A DNA stretch of 16,836 nucleotides from an uncultured Chloroflexota bacterium. GTDB taxonomy: Bacteria; Chloroflexota; Dehalococcoidia; SM23-28-2; RBG-16-64-32. Under the pieces are notes generated by a model. It was not told the DNA's origin, did no database searches, and saw only the letters and a program-made list of their open reading frames with translations. Positions 1-7,335 of this stretch are shown piece by piece (within the stretch, counting starts at the first letter, position 1; each line of letters begins with the position of its first letter). A program made the position numbers and the translations under genes. The stretch lies in the NCBI GenBank assembly GCA_913056415.1, contig CAJXNA010000014.1:1-16836 (forward strand). The letters run 5' to 3'.

Positions 1-879
1 TTCGAAGAGATCGAGTGCAAGTCCATCATCAACCGCGTCCAGGCCACGGGCATGCCCTTCAAGTGGAGCATCAACCCCTATCGCGGCTGCCAGCACGCCT
101 GCGTCTACTGCTTCGCCCGCGGCACCCACCAGTACCTCGGATACGACTCCGGCCGCGACTTCGATTCGCGTATCATCGTCAAGACGAACGCCGCCGCCGT
201 CTTGGTGGAGCAGCTGCGGCGCCCCGGCTGGACCAGGGAGATGATCCTCCTCGGTACCGCCTGCGACCCCTACCAGCAGGCCGAGATCAAGTACGGCATC
301 ACCCGCAGCATCCTGGAGGTGCTATTCCGCTTCGCCCAGCCCGTCCACATGCTCACCAAGTCCCCAACCGTCCTCCGTGACCTGGAGCTCTGGACCCGCC
401 TCGCCTCCGTCACCGATGCCCAGATCGCCTTCAGCGTGCCCACCCTGGACGAGGACGTGTGGCGTAAGCTGGAGCCCGGCACCGCCAGGCCGATCAAGCG
501 GCTCCAGGCCCTTAAGCGACTCGTGGAGGCCGGCGTGCCCTGCGGCGTGATGCTCGCCCCCGTCGTCCCCGGCGTCACGGACGACGAGCCCCACCTGGAG
601 GCGGTGATCCGCGCCGCCGCCGAGCACGGCGCCAGCTTCGTGGCGCCTAACGTGCTGCACCTTCGGCCCGGCACCAAGGAGTGGTTCATGCCCGCCCTTC
701 GCGAGGCGTATCCCCACCTGCTGCCCCGCTATCAGCGCTTCTATCGTGGCTCTTACGCTCCCAGGCAGTACACGCAACAGGTGCTAGCCAAGGTGGCCGA
801 GCTACAGGAAAAGTGGGGCCTCAACCGCCCGCGGGTGGTGGACCGCCCCAGGGCGGGCCAGCTGCGACTGACGCTGTAA
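1..879 (+). CDS. Radical SAM protein, Rv2578c/PA0069 (SplB-like) group, 5'-truncated by the window
   Basis: The reading frame is open from base 1, so the true start lies outside the window; an internal ATG at 52 would cut into the conserved region and is not the start. The visible part is 292 residues. The CxxxCxxC cluster that binds the SAM-cleaving [4Fe-4S] centre is C30, C34 and C37 of the visible frame, inside the phrase INPYRGCQHACVYCFAR, which is typical of the Rv2578c/PA0069 group of radical SAM proteins (COG1533, related to spore photoproduct lyase). Further family features are the TACDPYQQAE segment and the EAGVPCGVMLAPVVPGVTD segment that forms late strands of the barrel. The reaction of this group is not established. 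Codons end strongly in C or G, like the core genes downstream. It ends 97 nt before the next gene and shows no clear operon link. Confidence 0.9.
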   Translation, partial: FEEIECKSIINRVQATGMPFKWSINPYRGCQHACVYCFARGTHQYLGYDSGRDFDSRIIVKTNAAAVLVEQLRRPGWTREMILLGTACDPYQQAEIKYGITRSILEVLFRFAQPVHMLTKSPTVLRDLELWTRLASVTDAQIAFSVPTLDEDVWRKLEPGTARPIKRLQALKRLVEAGVPCGVMLAPVVPGVTDDEPHLEAVIRAAAEHGASFVAPNVLHLRPGTKEWFMPALREAYPHLLPRYQRFYRGSYAPRQYTQQVLAKVAELQEKWGLNRPRVVDRPRAGQLRLTL

Positions 880-976
880 CGCCGCTGTACGACCCCAAAA
901 GCGTTAACCGCCGCTGAACCGTCGGCAGGCGAAAAAGCTGCAACTCTGGAGCGATCCCAGCATCTCAACTAGCGTG

Positions 977-2740
977 ATGGGAAAATTTACCGTCCTTATA
1001 CTGTCAGTCTTTGTCTTTTTCACCTTCGTCTTTAGCGTTAACGCCCAGACGGACGAAAGCGAGCCCATCCCGGCGGAACTTGAGAGCTGCCTCAGAGCGG
1101 CCTTAGGCAACGATCTGTTTGAAGCCCTATCCTCCGGCCAAGACCTGGTGCCTACCGCGGAGGAGATGAGCAATGCTGAGCAGTGTTTCCTAGACTACTA
1201 CGGCTACGTTCCTGACTTCATATCTTCTCCCGATTCTGAGGACTATCCAGACGAATACTTTCCACCGCAGGTCATCGAATGCATGACGAACGTCTTCGGC
1301 GAGGAACGCTTCTACGCCCTCGACTCCGAGCTAGCCGAGCCCACCGCGGAGGAGATGAGCAAAGCTCTCGCCTGCCTCGAAAAGTTCGGCCTCGACCCCT
1401 CTCTGATACTCGATTCGCATGATGATAAGGACTTGTCGGACGGTGTCATCGACTGCCTGATCGACGCGGTCGGCGACGAGCGCTTCCACGCCATCGAATC
1501 CGGCCAGTCTGAGCCCACCCCTGAGGAGATGGCTCTCGGTGAGCATTGCTTCGAGACCTACTCCGGCGCCGCCCTCCCTCCGCCGCCTCCAGGCGACCAA
1601 CCGCCAGAGCCTGCTGGCGTGCCGCCAGAGCTCATCGATTGCCTCATCGGCATCTTCGGTGAAGAACGCTTCCAGGCCATCAGCACCGGCCAGTCAGGGC
1701 CCACCTCGGAGGAGATGAGACTGGGTGACCAGTGCTTCCGGGGCTTCGCTGGCCCTTCCCTTGGTGGCACGCCACAGCCCGGGACCCCACCCGTCCTCGA
1801 CATTGACCCCTGGCTGGAAAGTTGCCTGCGCGAAGCGGTCGGAGACGAGCGCTTCGACGCCATCGCTTCCGGTCAATCCCAGCCCACGGCGGTCGAAGAG
1901 CAGCTGGGGATCAGCTGCTTCGCCAAACTGGGCCACGAATTGCCTACCGTGGTCTCCTCTCCCGATCTTGCGATCGAGACGGAGGTGCTTCAGTGCCTCA
2001 AGCTGGCCTTGGGCGAGGAGCGATTTATAGCCATCTCTGAGGGGTCGGCCAGTCCAACTCTGGCTGATCGGGACAAGGCGGAGAAATGCTTCGGCTCCAC
2101 GCCCGCGCCTATCAGTCCGCCTCCTCAAGTAGTCCTGGACGAATCACTCATCGACTGCCTCATGAACGCCGTTGGCGAGGAGCGCTTCCAGGCCATCAGC
2201 CTGGGCGAATCTCAGCCCACGCCTGCGGAAAGGGAAGACGGAGCGGCCTGCTTCCGCGTCTCGCAATCTGCGGGCGGCCTCGCACTAGACGTCATCCTCC
2301 CGCTGCCATCCGATCAGATCCCCTACCTGCCGGAGAACCCGGACGCCATATCCGTAGACGATATCTCCCAGGAAGACGACGACGACTCAGCCGACGACAC
2401 GGAGACCGTGACCATTGAAGGAACAGCTCCCCCGGGAGAAGTCGTCGATATCTACGTCCATTCCTCCACTACCGTTGTCGCCTCCACTGAGGCCGATTCC
2501 TCCGGCAAATGGTCATACACGGTCCTGGGCCTGGAAAAAGGTCCTCACCTGGTCTACGCTGCTGCCAACGTTGACGGGGAAACGGAAAGAAGCGTAGGAA
2601 CAACCTTCCAGGCCGGCGCCGGCGGGGGCACCAACTGGATCCTGTGGGGTCTGGGGGTTGCGGCAGCTATCTTGGTTCTGAGGATTCTATGGGGAGTTAA
2701 GCAGGTCGGCGCAACCGGCCGGCCCACTCCTCCCGCCTAA
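977..2740 (+). CDS. Secreted, membrane-anchored protein with seven two-cysteine repeats and an Ig-like domain
   Basis: I do not recognise a named family. Starting at ATG 977 (a GTG lies directly before it at 974; no good ribosome site for either), the 587-residue protein has a hydrophobic signal peptide at about 3-23, with likely cleavage after VNA. Seven repeats follow at about 32-427, each with two cysteines: 38/70, 102/133, 160/191, 222/253, 283/314, 340/371 and 394/425. Consensus pieces are L-x-x-C-L, G-(E/D)-E-R-F-x-A-I, PT-x-E-E-M and CF. Proline-rich or acidic linkers separate the units. An acidic Asp/Glu stretch (about 460-475) is followed by an Ig-like beta domain (about 475-546, with PGE.VDIYV and SGKWSYT) of the bacterial surface-protein type. 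A glycine linker and one membrane helix (about 554-573) with a short basic tail complete it. I infer an exported protein held at the membrane, with disulfide-pinned helical units outside. Function unknown. Confidence 0.85.
   Translation: MGKFTVLILSVFVFFTFVFSVNAQTDESEPIPAELESCLRAALGNDLFEALSSGQDLVPTAEEMSNAEQCFLDYYGYVPDFISSPDSEDYPDEYFPPQVIECMTNVFGEERFYALDSELAEPTAEEMSKALACLEKFGLDPSLILDSHDDKDLSDGVIDCLIDAVGDERFHAIESGQSEPTPEEMALGEHCFETYSGAALPPPPPGDQPPEPAGVPPELIDCLIGIFGEERFQAISTGQSGPTSEEMRLGDQCFRGFAGPSLGGTPQPGTPPVLDIDPWLESCLREAVGDERFDAIASGQSQPTAVEEQLGISCFAKLGHELPTVVSSPDLAIETEVLQCLKLALGEERFIAISEGSASPTLADRDKAEKCFGSTPAPISPPPQVVLDESLIDCLMNAVGEERFQAISLGESQPTPAEREDGAACFRVSQSAGGLALDVILPLPSDQIPYLPENPDAISVDDISQEDDDDSADDTETVTIEGTAPPGEVVDIYVHSSTTVVASTEADSSGKWSYTVLGLEKGPHLVYAAANVDGETERSVGTTFQAGAGGGTNWILWGLGVAAAILVLRILWGVKQVGATGRPTPPA
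1070..2254 (+). repeat. Seven tandem copies of a roughly 40-residue CxxxxxG.ERF...PT.EE...CF module
   Basis: Protein-level repeat within the gene at 977-2740. The distance between the two cysteines is 31 residues in six units and 32 in the first. The pitch from one unit to the next varies (64, 58, 62, 61, 57 and 54 residues) because only the linkers change length. Units 4 and 7 share the exact residues GEERFQAIS. DNA identity between units is only partial, so the array is old and kept by selection rather than a recent expansion. Confidence 0.9.
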
Positions 2741-2909
2741 GCCTGGCTACTTTTCGACGCCCTGGTTCTTTTCGTACGAGCGCGCTCTCTGCCCTCTCTT
2801 CCTGCATCCTGCGCACACGCGAAATAACTCCTTTCGGATAGTTTAGAGAGCGTTAGCGTGCGTAACGCAACGCAGCGGGCAGGTCGGGCGTCAATACCAG
2901 TGAGCCTTT

Positions 2910-3989
2910 ATGTCTAAACGAAACGTGACTAGTCCAGCGCCCCCCATACAGCGCAAAGCGCGCAAACTGGAAGGTAGCCGGCAACGCAAGTCGCGTGAGG
3001 AAGCGAAGCGTGCGCCCTCCTCGCCTCGGTCAACCAATGAATTGACCGAGCAGGACGGCATGCTGGTAGTCGATAGCGCTGGTAAGGTTGACCCTCTGGA
3101 CCACCACTTCGCCCGCCGTTGGAAGGTCCCCGAAACCGGCAATACCATTCCCATTAATCAGCGCTTCGCCCGCATGTGGAAGATTCCGCAAAATATCGTC
3201 GAACGATTGATCAAAGAGAATGCCCTGCGCAACGCCCTGGCTCGCCAGGAGTTCGTGGTGCACTACCAGCCCCTGGCAGACGTGGATACCAGCCAGATCG
3301 TGGGCATGGAGGCCTTGGTGCGCTGGCAACATCCGGATCGCGGACTCGTCTGGCCAGATGAGTTTATCCCCTTGGCGGAAGAGACCGGCCTCATCGTCTC
3401 GCTTGGCGAATGGGTGTTGCGCGGCGCTTCTGCTCAGAACAAATCCTGGCAGAATGCCGGCCTTCCCCCTCTTCGCATGGCGGTGAACCTGTCGGCGCGC
3501 CAGTTCAAGGAGCCAAGCCTGGTTCAATCGATAGCTAACATGCTGAAGGAAACCTCTCTGGATCCTCGCTGGCTGGAACTGGAGATCACTGAGGGAATTG
3601 CCATGCAGAACGCTGACTTTACCATTGGGATACTGCGTGATTTGGTTGAGATGGGTATCCGTATTTCGATAGATGATTTCGGTTCCGGCTACTCCTCCCT
3701 GGGCTATCTCAACAGATTCCCCATACATAGCCTCAAGATTGACCGCTCCTTTATCGCCGGCGTCACCCATGACAAGAAGGATGCGGCGATAGTCAGCGCC
3801 ATTATCGCCATGGCGCATAGCCTGAGCCTCGAAGTCGTGGCTGAGGGCGTGCAGACTGAAGATCAGCTCGCCTTCTTAAGAGAACGGCACTGTGATCGGG
3901 TTCAGGGCTTTCTCGTGGGTAGACCAATGCCCGCTGAACTCATCCGCACAACGCTAGAGCAGCGGGCCGATTTCCGCCAGCTCGCCTAG
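2910..3989 (+). CDS. EAL-domain cyclic-di-GMP phosphodiesterase
   Basis: This 359-residue soluble protein has an EAL domain at about 104-350, which hydrolyses the second messenger c-di-GMP to pGpG. The catalytic set is visible: E134 in the EALVRW motif, N193 in NLSAR, E225 and E228 in LEITEG, D255-D256 in IDDFGSGYSSL, K276 in LKIDRS, E312 in VVAEGVQ and Q332 in QGFLVGRPMP. It is therefore predicted to be active. There is no GGDEF, PAS or receiver domain and no membrane helix. The first 100 residues are basic and low in complexity, then carry a short duplicated phrase, HFARRWKVP (66-74) and RFARMWKIP (85-93). The preceding 170 nt contain no recognisable ribosome site or riboswitch, only a 6-bp inverted repeat at 2850-2868. 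The next gene is a CBS protein 84 nt downstream. No diguanylate cyclase is in the window. Confidence 0.92.
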   Translation: MSKRNVTSPAPPIQRKARKLEGSRQRKSREEAKRAPSSPRSTNELTEQDGMLVVDSAGKVDPLDHHFARRWKVPETGNTIPINQRFARMWKIPQNIVERLIKENALRNALARQEFVVHYQPLADVDTSQIVGMEALVRWQHPDRGLVWPDEFIPLAEETGLIVSLGEWVLRGASAQNKSWQNAGLPPLRMAVNLSARQFKEPSLVQSIANMLKETSLDPRWLELEITEGIAMQNADFTIGILRDLVEMGIRISIDDFGSGYSSLGYLNRFPIHSLKIDRSFIAGVTHDKKDAAIVSAIIAMAHSLSLEVVAEGVQTEDQLAFLRERHCDRVQGFLVGRPMPAELIRTTLEQRADFRQLA

Positions 3990-4061
3990 TAACGGAGCTG
4001 CTCACATTGCGTCTTATCTCTTGAACTTACTTAAGATAAAGGTCTATCTCTGAATTTGCCT

Positions 4062-4067
4062 GGGAGG
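4062..4067 (+). promoter_or_regulatory. Shine-Dalgarno site of the CBS-domain gene
   Basis: GGGAGG lies 6 nt before ATG 4074. It decides the start in favour of 4074 over an in-frame TTG at 4056, which would lie upstream of this site. Confidence 0.75.
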
Positions 4068-4073
4068 TTGAGC

Positions 4074-4466
4074 ATGAACGCAGAGGACATCATGAACACA
4101 CCTATCGTCGCCGCATCGGCGAGGGCCTTCGCTCGGGAGGTCGCCTCTTACATGTTGATGGGAGGCTTTAGCGGTGTCCCCGTCGCTGACCGCGATGGCT
4201 CCCTCATCGGCATCGTTACAGAGATCGACCTCATCCGCGCTGTGCGTGATGGCAAGTCCCTTGAGACCACTCGCATCGGCGATATCATGACACGTGACGT
4301 CATCACCGTGGACGTCTCCACCTCCATGGAAGAGATCATGGAGATCCTGGATTCGGAGCGCATTCTTCGCGTCCCTGTCATGAGGGACGGCGTCGTCGTG
4401 GGCATAGTCTCACGGCCTGATGTTATCAGGGCTGCTGTCGAGCCCGAGCTTATGCGCCTCGGCTAG
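4074..4466 (+). CDS. Two-CBS-domain protein
   Basis: The 130-residue protein is almost only a CBS pair (Bateman module). CBS1 is about residues 5-57 (DIMNTPIVAASARAF... GVPVADRDGSLIGIVTEIDL) and CBS2 about 69-125 (IGDIMTRDVITVDVS... LRVPVMRDGVVVGIVSRPDV). Such modules usually bind adenine nucleotides (AMP, ATP or SAM) and act as sensors or regulators of a partner protein; the ligand and partner here cannot be read from the sequence. No catalytic domain is fused. A TTATCT/AGATAA inverted repeat (4014-4019 and 4034-4039) lies just upstream and could be a control site, but this is weak. The gene may stand alone: 84 nt separate it from the EAL gene and 372 nt from the desaturase gene. Confidence 0.9.
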   Translation: MNAEDIMNTPIVAASARAFAREVASYMLMGGFSGVPVADRDGSLIGIVTEIDLIRAVRDGKSLETTRIGDIMTRDVITVDVSTSMEEIMEILDSERILRVPVMRDGVVVGIVSRPDVIRAAVEPELMRLG

Positions 4467-4576
4467 CCACGCCCTCGCACGCCGAAAAGCGGTTGCCCAA
4501 TAGTCTAGAGCGCCGTTGTCGGTCTACTTACCGTGCTGCGATTCCGGCGCGGCGAACGCCCTCGATTCGAGTCCCC

Positions 4577-4621
4577 CTACCGGCTGAGCTGGTAGACCTC
4601 GCCCTCCATCTTGACGGAGGG
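4577..4621 (-). pseudogene. Relic or duplicate of the guaB3 3' end (last 14 codons plus stop)
   Basis: Read on the minus strand this segment encodes PSVKMEGEVYQLSR followed by TAG. The intact guaB3 at 6026-7162 ends PSIKTEGKVYQLSR followed by TAG. The two DNA segments (4577-4621 and 6026-6070) match at 38 of 45 positions by my hand count, and at 22 of the first 23. The similarity begins exactly at the stop codon and fades upstream of the proline codon. No upstream part of a guaB3 gene is recognisable in any frame. It is either the last trace of a deleted paralogue or a duplicated integration-site sequence; the desaturase gene lies between the two copies. Confidence 0.7.
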
Positions 4622-4723
4622 AAACCTTGTTACCGTCCGATACGGTACACGACAAGCTGAGCGGCGACAAGGGTAGGTAGAGGACGGCGTAGACGCCGCT
4701 CGCTCCGTCTGAAAAGCTGACTG

Positions 4724-4750
4724 TTGGAACCGCTGCCGATGGCGTAGAAT
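4724..4750 (+). promoter_or_regulatory. Possible promoter of the desaturase gene
   Basis: TTGGAA (4724-4729) and TAGAAT (4745-4750) resemble -35 and -10 boxes, but the 15-nt spacer is short. If used, the leader would be about 80 nt and would carry the AGAGG ribosome site at 4826-4830. Confidence 0.3.
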
Positions 4751-4838
4751 GGGCCAAGCATCCAGTACGCCCGGCTTGGGAAGTAGGCGCTGCTCAGGCC
4801 GCGTCGTTCGCAGGCGGGAGTCGTAAGAGGTAGTCAGT

Positions 4839-5981
4839 ATGGCAAGTATCGGGCAAGAGATGAACGGGCATCCTGGCGTTGACGTACGAAGCGCTCCTCG
4901 GGCTGGGTCTTATTCTCTGGCACGCGCAACTAGTCCTCCGAGGAGCGCCTACGCTGAACTGAGGAGGATGATCGAGGAGAGGGGGCTGCTGGACAGGCGG
5001 CCCGTCTACTACGGCCTCCAGATCATGCTTGCTCTGGGTCTGTTCTCTGTAAGCGTCACCTTGTTCGTGCTGATAGACACGCTGTGGGTGCAACTCTTGA
5101 ATGCCGTATTTCTAGCCTTCATCTATCAGCAATTCGTCTTCATGGGCCACGATTCCGCTCATCGGCAGGTCACGCGCTCTGTCCGCAACAACGACCTGAT
5201 CGCGTTGCTGTTCTGGAATCTCCTGATGGGGGTGAGCAAGAGCTGGTGGTTTGGCAGGCACAACCGGCATCACGCTAAGACCAATCGCTTGGATGAGGAC
5301 CCCGATGCTGAGCTATGGTTCCTCTGCTTTTCGGAGGAAGCGGCCTGCAAGAAGCGGGGCACTGAGCGGCTCTTGCTCAAGTACCAGGTCTTCCTGGCGC
5401 CCTTGCTATCTCTGTACCCGGTTGTTCTGCGCTACTTCACGTTCAGATTCCTGGTTTGGGTGAAGCGAAGCGATGTCGGCAAGGTGCCGGCCCCACAGCG
5501 GTATTCCCCGCTAGAGATATCTCTTTTGGCCGTCCACTTTCTGCTGTACTTCGGCCTCTTGTTCTACGTGTTGGGGGTGTGGCAGGCGGGACTGTTTCTC
5601 CTCATCCATCAGGGGCTGTGGGGTCTGTACTACGCCTCTGTGACCGCCACTAATCACAAGGGTATGCCTGTTCTGGGGAAGGATGACGAGCTTGATTTCT
5701 TGCACCAGCAGGTGATCACCAGCCGGAACGTCAAATCTCACCCTGTTGTCGACTTCTTGTTTGGGGGGCTTAACTTCCAGATCGAACACCACCTATTCCC
5801 AACCATGCCACGGAACAAGCTGAAAGAAGCGCAGACGATCGTCCGGCCGTTCTGCGAGGAGCGGGGCATAGCCTATAGCGAGACGGGTCTGCTCGAGTCC
5901 TACGGGGAAATAATGGGATCGCTCCGGGAGACCAGTCTCGTGGCGAGGGAAAGCTTGGCTCAGGATAGGGCGGGCAACTAG
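4839..5981 (+). CDS. Membrane fatty-acid desaturase, three-histidine-box (front-end/DesA3-like) type
   Basis: This 380-residue integral membrane di-iron protein is predicted to put a double bond into an acyl chain (acyl-CoA or lipid-bound) using O2 and electrons from ferredoxin or cytochrome b5-like donors. The three histidine boxes are HDSAH (104-108), HNRHH (141-145) and QIEHH (314-318). A Q in place of the first H of box 3 is the mark of front-end/linoleoyl-CoA-type desaturases. An extra TNHKG site is at 271-275. Hydrophobic segments lie at about 60-80, 85-103, 117-133, 180-200 and 225-270. The start at ATG 4839 has AGAGG 8 nt upstream. There is no fused cytochrome b5 domain. Regiospecificity cannot be read. 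Codon use is less C-ending than in guaB3 or rsmI beside it, and the gene sits between two copies of the guaB3 tail, so acquisition by transfer is possible. Confidence 0.92.
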   Translation: MASIGQEMNGHPGVDVRSAPRAGSYSLARATSPPRSAYAELRRMIEERGLLDRRPVYYGLQIMLALGLFSVSVTLFVLIDTLWVQLLNAVFLAFIYQQFVFMGHDSAHRQVTRSVRNNDLIALLFWNLLMGVSKSWWFGRHNRHHAKTNRLDEDPDAELWFLCFSEEAACKKRGTERLLLKYQVFLAPLLSLYPVVLRYFTFRFLVWVKRSDVGKVPAPQRYSPLEISLLAVHFLLYFGLLFYVLGVWQAGLFLLIHQGLWGLYYASVTATNHKGMPVLGKDDELDFLHQQVITSRNVKSHPVVDFLFGGLNFQIEHHLFPTMPRNKLKEAQTIVRPFCEERGIAYSETGLLESYGEIMGSLRETSLVARESLAQDRAGN

Positions 5982-6025
5982 CCAGCGGGCAGAGCTTCCT
6001 GCTTTCAGATCGACAGGGGGTTGAG

Positions 6026-6070
6026 CTACCGGCTCAGCTGGTAGACCTTCCCCTCCGTCTTAATCGAGGG
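6026..6070 (-). repeat. guaB3 3' end, intact member of a 45-bp direct repeat pair
   Basis: This segment is the partner of 4577-4621 in the same orientation. Its first 19 bp read CTACCGGCTCAGCTGGTAG on the plus strand, nearly their own reverse complement. The pair encloses the desaturase gene, about 1.45 kb from one copy to the next. Confidence 0.7.
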
Positions 6071-7162
6071 CGCCACCACCATCTCCGCCTCGTGCAGCTC
6101 GCCGATCGTCTGGGCGCCGCAGACGCCCATGCAGGCGCGGATAGCGCCCACCAGGTTCTCCGTGCCGTCCGTCTTGGAGGTCGGCCCGAACAGCAGCCGG
6201 TCCAGCGTCGTGTCCACGCCTACGGTGATGCGGGTGCCTCGCGGCAGCTCCGCGTGGCCGGTCGACATCCCCCAGGAGTAACCCTTCGCCGGCGCCTCCT
6301 CCGTCCGCGCGAACGCCGACCCCAGCATGACGGCATCCGCGCCCGCGGCCAGCGCCTTGCAGATGTCGCCGCCGCTGCGCATGCCGCCGTCTGTGATGAT
6401 CGGCACGTAATGCCCGCTCTCGCTGTAGTACTGATCGCGGGCGGCGGCGCAATCCATCGTCGCCGTCACCTGCGGCACGCCTATGCCCAGCACCTCACGC
6501 GAGGTGCAGATAGCGCCCGGCCCCACGCCGACGAGCAGGCCTGAGATGCCGGTCTCCATAAGCTCCTTCGCCGCCCCGAAGGTAACCGTGTTGCCCACCA
6601 CCACCGGTACACGGATGTTCGCGCACAGCTCCTCGAAGATGAGGCCGCGCAGGCTGCGCGAGATGTGACGGGCCGTGGTGACCGTGGACTGCACGACGAA
6701 CACGTCGGCGCCGGCGTCCACGGCTATGGGCGCCAGCTTTTTCGTGTTGGCGGGCGTGCAGGAGACGGCGCATGCGACGCCCCCCTCCTTGATCGCACGG
6801 ATGCGCCGGCCGATGAGCTCCTCGCGAATGGGGGCTGCGTACAGCTTTTGGATGACGGCTGCCGACTCGCCCTGGTCGGCCTGGACGATCTCCGCGATCG
6901 CCGTGCTGGTGTCTTCGTAGCGGCACTGGAGGCCTTCCAGATTTATCACCGCTAGGCCGCCGCGTTGGCCCATCTCCACCGCGAAGCGCGGGTCGCTCAC
7001 GGAGTCCAGGGCGGCAGCCAGAATCGGCATCTCGAACGTGAACTCGCCCAGCGCGAAGCGGACGTTCGTAAGCTCCGGGTTGACGGTGACGGAGCCGGGG
7101 ACGATGGCCACCTCGTCGAACCCGTAGGCGGGTCTGAGTTCTCGATAAGCTGATATACTCAC
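6026..7162 (-). CDS. guaB3: GuaB3-family IMP dehydrogenase-related protein (probable GMP reductase)
   Basis: The 378-residue TIM-barrel protein belongs to the IMPDH/GMP reductase superfamily but lacks the CBS pair of true GuaB. Its start region, AYGFDEVAIVPG, and LAVINLEGLQCRYED (70-84) are GuaB3-like. The catalytic cysteine is C219 in GPGAICTSREVLGIGVPQ. The phosphate-binding segments are TDGGMRSGGDICKA (257-270) and VMLGSAFA (278-285). Cyanobacterial GuaB3 has been described as a GMP reductase (GMP to IMP with NADPH), so that is the better guess than IMP dehydrogenase. GTG 7162 was chosen as start because GAGGA stands just upstream at a short spacing and a good promoter lies at 7205-7234. 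The gene converges on the desaturase gene (44-nt gap, no clear terminator) and diverges from rsmI. The last 19 bp, including the stop, form a near-palindrome. Confidence 0.88.
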   Translation of the reverse strand: MSISAYRELRPAYGFDEVAIVPGSVTVNPELTNVRFALGEFTFEMPILAAALDSVSDPRFAVEMGQRGGLAVINLEGLQCRYEDTSTAIAEIVQADQGESAAVIQKLYAAPIREELIGRRIRAIKEGGVACAVSCTPANTKKLAPIAVDAGADVFVVQSTVTTARHISRSLRGLIFEELCANIRVPVVVGNTVTFGAAKELMETGISGLLVGVGPGAICTSREVLGIGVPQVTATMDCAAARDQYYSESGHYVPIITDGGMRSGGDICKALAAGADAVMLGSAFARTEEAPAKGYSWGMSTGHAELPRGTRITVGVDTTLDRLLFGPTSKTDGTENLVGAIRACMGVCGAQTIGELHEAEMVVAPSIKTEGKVYQLSR

Positions 7163-7204
7163 GATTCCTCGCCTCGGAAAAGGGACCTGCGGGGGTTTTC
7201 AACT

Positions 7205-7234
7205 ACTATACCAACGGGCCCTAACCGACGTCAA
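7205..7234 (-). promoter_or_regulatory. Promoter of guaB3
   Basis: On the minus strand, TTGACG (7234 to 7229) and TATAGT (7210 to 7205) are separated by 18 nt, a good vegetative sigma match. Transcription would begin near 7198, giving a leader of roughly 36 nt that carries GAGGA before GTG 7162. Confidence 0.7.
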
Positions 7235-7320
7235 CGGTTTTTGGCCTAATGGTGAAGGAGTTTAATCATTTCCCTATCGTTAACATCGCACTTGGCGGAG
7301 CTGGACGTATCGCCTAACGG

Positions 7321-7326
7321 TATAAT
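7321..7326 (+). promoter_or_regulatory. -10 box of rsmI, 9 nt before the start codon
   Basis: A perfect TATAAT ends 9 nt before ATG 7336, so transcription should begin within a few bases of the ATG. No good -35 hexamer is found at 15-18 nt spacing. No Shine-Dalgarno sequence precedes the ATG, which fits a leaderless message. Confidence 0.65.
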
Positions 7327-7335
7327 CGCCCCGAG

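Larger units (their letters stand above)
4467..4838. other. 372-nt gap: guaB3-tail copy, small inverted repeats, possible desaturase promoter
   Basis: No convincing gene is present. The gap holds the 45-nt copy of the guaB3 3' end (4577-4621). It also holds an inverted repeat TACCGT-N5-ACGGTA (4631-4647), a CCCTCC-N8-GGAGGG hairpin (4602-4621) that overlaps the copy, and a possible promoter at 4724-4750. An open frame on the minus strand (4524-4757) runs over the copy in a different frame and has no family features. Confidence 0.5.

Noticed and set aside
2741..2909. c-di-GMP riboswitch before the EAL gene
   Set aside because: The GEMM core elements (GGCAAACC, a GAAA loop, GCAAAGCC) are not present; only a 6-bp inverted repeat GCGTTA-N7-TAACGC at 2850-2868 is seen, too little to call.
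3030..3818. Minus-strand open frame opposite the EAL gene (262 codons)
   Set aside because: Antisense shadow without family features. The EAL catalytic residues are complete on the plus strand.
4560..4610. tRNA-like phrases (TTCGAGTCC and GAGCTGGTAG) in the gap before the desaturase gene
   Set aside because: The bases flanking TTCGAGT do not form a T-stem and no acceptor stem or anticodon arm fits. The D-arm-like phrase is explained by the YQLSR codons of the guaB3-tail copy, and the same phrase occurs in guaB3 itself.
5982..6025. Terminator between the convergent desaturase and guaB3 genes
   Set aside because: Only a 4-bp GCAG/CTGC stem with a three-T tail is present, too weak to support a call.
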